A stretch of 53,593 nucleotides of DNA from Rhodospirillales bacterium. GTDB lineage: Bacteria; Pseudomonadota; Alphaproteobacteria; Rhodospirillales; WMHbin7. The stretch covers positions 1 to 53,593 of the forward strand of contig JACRJC010000035.1 of NCBI GenBank assembly GCA_016215555.1. The letters run 5' to 3'. The position numbers and the translations under genes were made by a program. Under the pieces are notes generated by a model. It searched no databases. It saw only the letters and a program-made list of their open reading frames with translations, and had not been told where the DNA came from. Positions 51,209-53,593 of the stretch are shown here, one piece after another. Within the stretch, counting starts at the first letter, position 1. Every line of letters starts with the position of its first letter.

Positions 51209-51225
51209 ACTACGCGGCGCGTAGT
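51209..51225. promoter_or_regulatory. Operator-like palindrome upstream of second higBA
   Basis: ACTACGCGGCGCGTAGT, a perfect palindrome of eight bases around a central G, 12 bases before the higB start. It differs in sequence from the first higBA operator, so each HigA probably recognises its own site. Confidence 0.75.
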
Positions 51226-51315
51226 GCGGCAAGAGACCTTTAGCAACCTCATTGCATCCGGTCCCCGAATCGCTCTAAGAGGGGACAGCCCCACCCGTCA
51301 TCGAAAGTTAAGCCC

Positions 51316-52008
51316 ATGGCCGTCGTCGCCCGCACCCCCGAACAAAAGCAGGCCGGCCTGACCGTCGCCCGCATCCTTTTGGAAATCAAGGCGGTCAATT
51401 TCCGCCCCGAAGACCCCTACAAGCTGACCAGCGGCTGGGCCAGCCCGGTCTATATCGACTGCCGCAAGGTGATTTCCTACCCCTTGGCCCGGCGCAAGAT
51501 CACCGAACTGGCGGCGTCCGCGGTCGAGCGCGAGGTGGGTTTTGCCGGTCTTGACGCGGTGGCGGGCGGCGAGACGGCGGGCATTCCCTATGCCGCCTGG
51601 CTGTCCGAGGCGTTAAGCCTGCCCATGCTGTATGTGCGCAAGAAGCCCAAAGGCTTTGGCCGCAACGCCCAGATCGAAGGCACGTTCGAGGAAGGGGCCA
51701 GAATCTTGCTGGTGGAAGACCTGGCCTCGGACGGGGCCAGCAAGGTCACCTTCTGCAAGGCCATCCGCGAGGCCGGGGGCAGGGTCGATCATTCGCTGGT
51801 GGTATTCTTTTATGGCGTCTTTCCGGGGGCGCTCAAGAACATGGAAGACATGGGTCTGAATCTGCACTATCTCGCCAACTGGTGGGATGTGCTGGAAGTT
51901 GCCGAGCATCAGCAATGTTTCGACAAGAAGACGCTGGATCAGGTGCGGGCCTTCCTCTACGACCCGGTCGGCTGGTCGCAGGCCCATGGCGGCAAGGGCG
52001 CGGAATAG
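51316..52008 (+). CDS. pyrE: Orotate phosphoribosyltransferase
   Basis: Pyrimidine synthesis: orotate plus PRPP to orotidylate. The 230-residue protein has KLTSGWASPVYIDCRKVISY near the start and the PRPP motif ILLVEDLASDGASK; it is the slightly long alphaproteobacterial version with the C-terminal FDKKTLDQVRAFLYDPVGWS. It is monocistronic, after the higBA operator and before the pilin-like gene, whose stop is five bases away on the opposite strand. Confidence 0.95.
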   Translation: MAVVARTPEQKQAGLTVARILLEIKAVNFRPEDPYKLTSGWASPVYIDCRKVISYPLARRKITELAASAVEREVGFAGLDAVAGGETAGIPYAAWLSEALSLPMLYVRKKPKGFGRNAQIEGTFEEGARILLVEDLASDGASKVTFCKAIREAGGRVDHSLVVFFYGVFPGALKNMEDMGLNLHYLANWWDVLEVAEHQQCFDKKTLDQVRAFLYDPVGWSQAHGGKGAE

Positions 52009-52013
52009 TCTTC

Positions 52014-52583
52014 CTACTTGGGCGACCAACTGATGGCGTTGGCATCACCCTGATTGCAGATTTCGGCCAGGATGGCCGCCGAAATGCGTTCGGGCATCAC
52101 GCCGTTGATGGTGACGACGCCCGTGCGGGCCAGACGCCAGCCCGCCGAAACGCAGGCCTTGTTGGGAATCCCCGCCACCGTCACCGAGGGCGGGTTGCCG
52201 TGGTCGGAAAAAATCATGCCGCCATAGATGTTCTTGGCCGGGGCGGCCGAGATCAGTGTGTCTTCCATCTGGGTGACCAAAGCCTCGGGCGTCGGTTCCG
52301 CCGGTCCCCTTGCCTTCAAGACCCAGAAATAGCCGCCGCCGGCAGCCAGCACGGCCAAAACCAGCATCGTGTACAGTAGGCCATGGCCTTTCCTGGCCGG
52401 CTCATGGGCGTTCTTCAGAGGCGGATGCTTAACCAAGGGGGCGGCATGGCCCGGCGGCGTGGGGTGCGCCGGATTGGGGCGGGTCGGATTGGGATGGCCA
52501 TGCACCGAATGGACGCTGGCGGGGCCTTTTTGCGGCCCCTTGGATCCTGCATGCATCGAATGCATTTGTGTCGATACGGCCAT
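52014..52583 (-). CDS. Membrane protein with pilin-like C-terminal domain (unrecognised family)
   Basis: A 189-residue protein. The first 65 residues are His/Pro/Lys-rich and cytoplasmic, followed by one membrane segment (GLLYTMLVLAVLAAGGGYFW). The C-terminal part has NIYGGMIFSDHGN and VTVAGIPNKACVSAGWRLAR, and AAILAEICNQGDANAISW, a pattern seen in type IV pilins of the PilS/PilX type, where two cysteines form the disulfide and the domain ends near NTIxW. This similarity is my inference. AGGAGG sits six bases before ATG 52583, with a consensus promoter upstream in an AT-rich gap. No pilus genes are near. Confidence 0.55.
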   Translation of the reverse strand: MAVSTQMHSMHAGSKGPQKGPASVHSVHGHPNPTRPNPAHPTPPGHAAPLVKHPPLKNAHEPARKGHGLLYTMLVLAVLAAGGGYFWVLKARGPAEPTPEALVTQMEDTLISAAPAKNIYGGMIFSDHGNPPSVTVAGIPNKACVSAGWRLARTGVVTINGVMPERISAAILAEICNQGDANAISWSPK

Positions 52584-52621
52584 GACAGACCTCCTGGAGC
52601 AAATAACTTTTGCTTAATATC

Positions 52622-52650
52622 ATTATATAGTTGACAGGATGTTAATTCAA
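52622..52650 (-). promoter_or_regulatory. Consensus sigma-70 promoter of the pilin-like gene
   Basis: On the minus strand, TTGAAT (52645-52650) and TATAAT (52622-52627) with a 17-base spacer, about 40 bases before the start. It lies in an AT-rich gap (52600-52780) unlike its surroundings. Confidence 0.7.
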
Positions 52651-52786
52651 TCAGGTGATAAAAATATAATACTTAAAATTTTAGCAAAATGAGCGTTAAA
52701 ACCGATGATTATTATATGCGGCTCTAACAAATGAAGTATTTGCTAAATCGTCATAAGAAGAATATGAGCATGCGACTGAAAAGGCC

Positions 52787-52984
52787 TCAGTCAACGCCGT
52801 TTTTCTTTTCTTTATCGGCGTCCCTTAGCCGGCGCACGACGCTTTCGGGGGCGTTTTTTTCGGGGCTGGCGAAGCGGAAACGGCCATGCATGATGCAGCC
52901 CTTCATGCCGGGCTCGCAGTCCTTGTCGCCGCCCACCTTGTCGCACTTGCCCTTGATTTCGTGCGGGCATCCCCAACCGGACAT
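52787..52984 (-). CDS. Small cysteine-rich protein
   Basis: A 65-residue protein starting MSGWGCPHEIKGKCDKVGGD with four cysteines: residues 6, 14, 23 and 30 (CPHE, CDK, CEPG, CIMH). Between them are histidines that could add metal ligands. The spacing suggests a small zinc or iron-sulfur fold. I recall similar short proteins in other proteobacteria, without a function. The gene starts 13 bases after the XRE antitoxin ends and may be co-transcribed with it. Confidence 0.7.
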   Translation of the reverse strand: MSGWGCPHEIKGKCDKVGGDKDCEPGMKGCIMHGRFRFASPEKNAPESVVRRLRDADKEKKNGVD

Positions 52985-52997
52985 GCGTTTGCGCTCC

Positions 52998-53315
52998 TTA
53001 AGCCAGATCGCCGATCTTGGAGATATGAACCGGCTCGTGGTCGGGAAAGCGGGCCACGATCTCCAACTCGCCGCCCATGCCGGCGATGACGCGGCGCAAG
53101 GTTGAAACCAGCATGTCGGTTCGCCGCTCAATGCGAGAAATCTCGTCCTGGCCGACGCCCAGTTCCTGGGCCAGTTGGTCCTGCGTCAGCGACAAAGCCT
53201 TGCGGATTTCGCGCAGCGAATATTCTTCCTCGATCAAACGGGCGGTTTCGTGTTTGATGGCGGCCTTGCGCTTGGGCGGCAGGGTCGCCAAGACTTCATT
53301 CAATGTCCGTCCCAT
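52998..53315 (-). CDS. XRE-family antitoxin (orphan)
   Basis: A 105-residue helix-turn-helix protein: TRLIEEEYSLREIRKALSL-type helix, then SLTQDQLAQELGVGQDEISR and IERRTDMLVSTLRRVIAGMG with the C-terminal GGELEIVARFPDHEPVHI, the pattern of antitoxins encoded after a Gp49-like HigB toxin. The toxin upstream is only a remnant (53296-53406). ATG 53315 follows AGGAC. The remnant overlaps its start. Confidence 0.87.
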   Translation of the reverse strand: MGRTLNEVLATLPPKRKAAIKHETARLIEEEYSLREIRKALSLTQDQLAQELGVGQDEISRIERRTDMLVSTLRRVIAGMGGELEIVARFPDHEPVHISKIGDLA

Positions 53316-53406
53316 GGTTATTTGTCCTTCGCCCTATTCTATGCGCGTCCGGCAAGGCCATCCATTCGGCTTCGAATTCGTCGGCAAAGCGAACCGTCCA
53401 GGGCAT
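53296..53406 (-). pseudogene. N-terminal remnant of a Gp49-type HigB toxin
   Basis: ATG 53406 begins 36 codons: MPWTVRFADEFEAEWMALPD is a typical Gp49/HigB-like N-terminus, then the frame runs into the sequence just before the antitoxin and stops inside it, overlapping the antitoxin start by 20 bases. About 70 residues of the toxin, including the catalytic part, are missing. It looks like an internal deletion, which leaves the antitoxin intact. Confidence 0.7.
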
Positions 53407-53452
53407 GATGGATTATGGCATCGAAGACATATGGTGTCGAGGGCATTATAAG

Positions 53453-53593
53453 GGCTCCTCGACGCTGCAAATGGAAATGGGTAAACAAGATTCCTCACCC
53501 TGAGGAGCCTGCGGCACGCAGGCGTCTCGAAGGGTGGGGCATTTTGTCGATGCCCATCCTTCGAGACGGGCCTTCGGCCCTCCTCAGGATGAG
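53453..53593. mobile_element. MITE copy, left part (runs off the window)
   Basis: Starts GGCTCCTCGACGCTGC and follows the 38704 copy closely to the last base, including the palindromic core. The right end is outside. Bases 53506-53593 are identical to 1-88. The 8 bases before it are ATTATAAG, which would be the target duplication. Confidence 0.9.

Overview
The window looks like chromosomal DNA of a GC-rich alphaproteobacterium, most likely a Rhodospirillales/Magnetospirillum-like organism. This is inferred from the gene mix: class II cobalamin-dependent ribonucleotide reductase, two phasins, FtsEX, a pst-phoU-phoB operon with long PstC and PstA, a mutY-dciA pair, an MJ0042/DUF3426 protein, and intergenic palindromes of the kind common in this class. 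No rRNA, tRNA, CRISPR array, phage or plasmid replication gene was seen. The first and last 88 bases are identical because both lie inside copies of the same miniature transposon, so the piece looks like a repeat-bounded contig and not a circle.

Layout. 1-7.8 kb: proC, a TetR regulator, a diheme cytochrome and a PhoX-type phosphatase (minus strand), a small phasin, csaA, yjdM, and a toxin-antitoxin (TA) locus whose toxin is broken by a palindromic repeat. 7.8-15 kb: nrdJ with a GNAT gene, then plsC, a YdcF-like gene, ftsX and ftsE on the minus strand, with a DUF3426 protein divergent. 15-24.5 kb: acyl-CoA ligase, vapBC, the operon ybbA-methyltransferase-ybbP-hydrolase, and the divergent tesA-FIST-thpR operon. 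24.5-29.4 kb: a PAS/GAF hybrid-less sensor kinase, a lipoprotein, a second phasin, an AlaX-type editing protein. 29.4-37.8 kb: the phosphate regulon pstS-pstC-pstA-pstB-phoU-phoB-phnN behind a good Pho box. 37.8-45.6 kb: apt, a full MITE with an 8-bp target duplication, a TAXI receptor, a cytochrome c, glmU-glmS, mutY and dciA. 45.6-53.6 kb: higBA, copG-parE, an HD-GYP protein, ubiD, a second higBA, pyrE, a pilin-like membrane protein, a small Cys-rich protein and an orphan XRE antitoxin next to a toxin remnant.

How it fits together. Phosphate: a Pho-box-like site lies upstream of both pstS and phoX, so the phosphatase and the transporter are probably co-regulated by the PhoB encoded here; phoR is not in the window. 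Storage granules: both phasin promoters carry TGC/GCA dyads of the PhaR type, one upstream of -35 and one at the predicted start. Cell envelope and division: plsC, ftsEX, tesA/ybbAP, glmUS. Genome dynamics: at least four copies of a roughly 200-bp MITE, RIME-like palindromes, and six TA loci (two with wrecked toxins), one of which sits next to a decayed second copy of the dciA 3' end.
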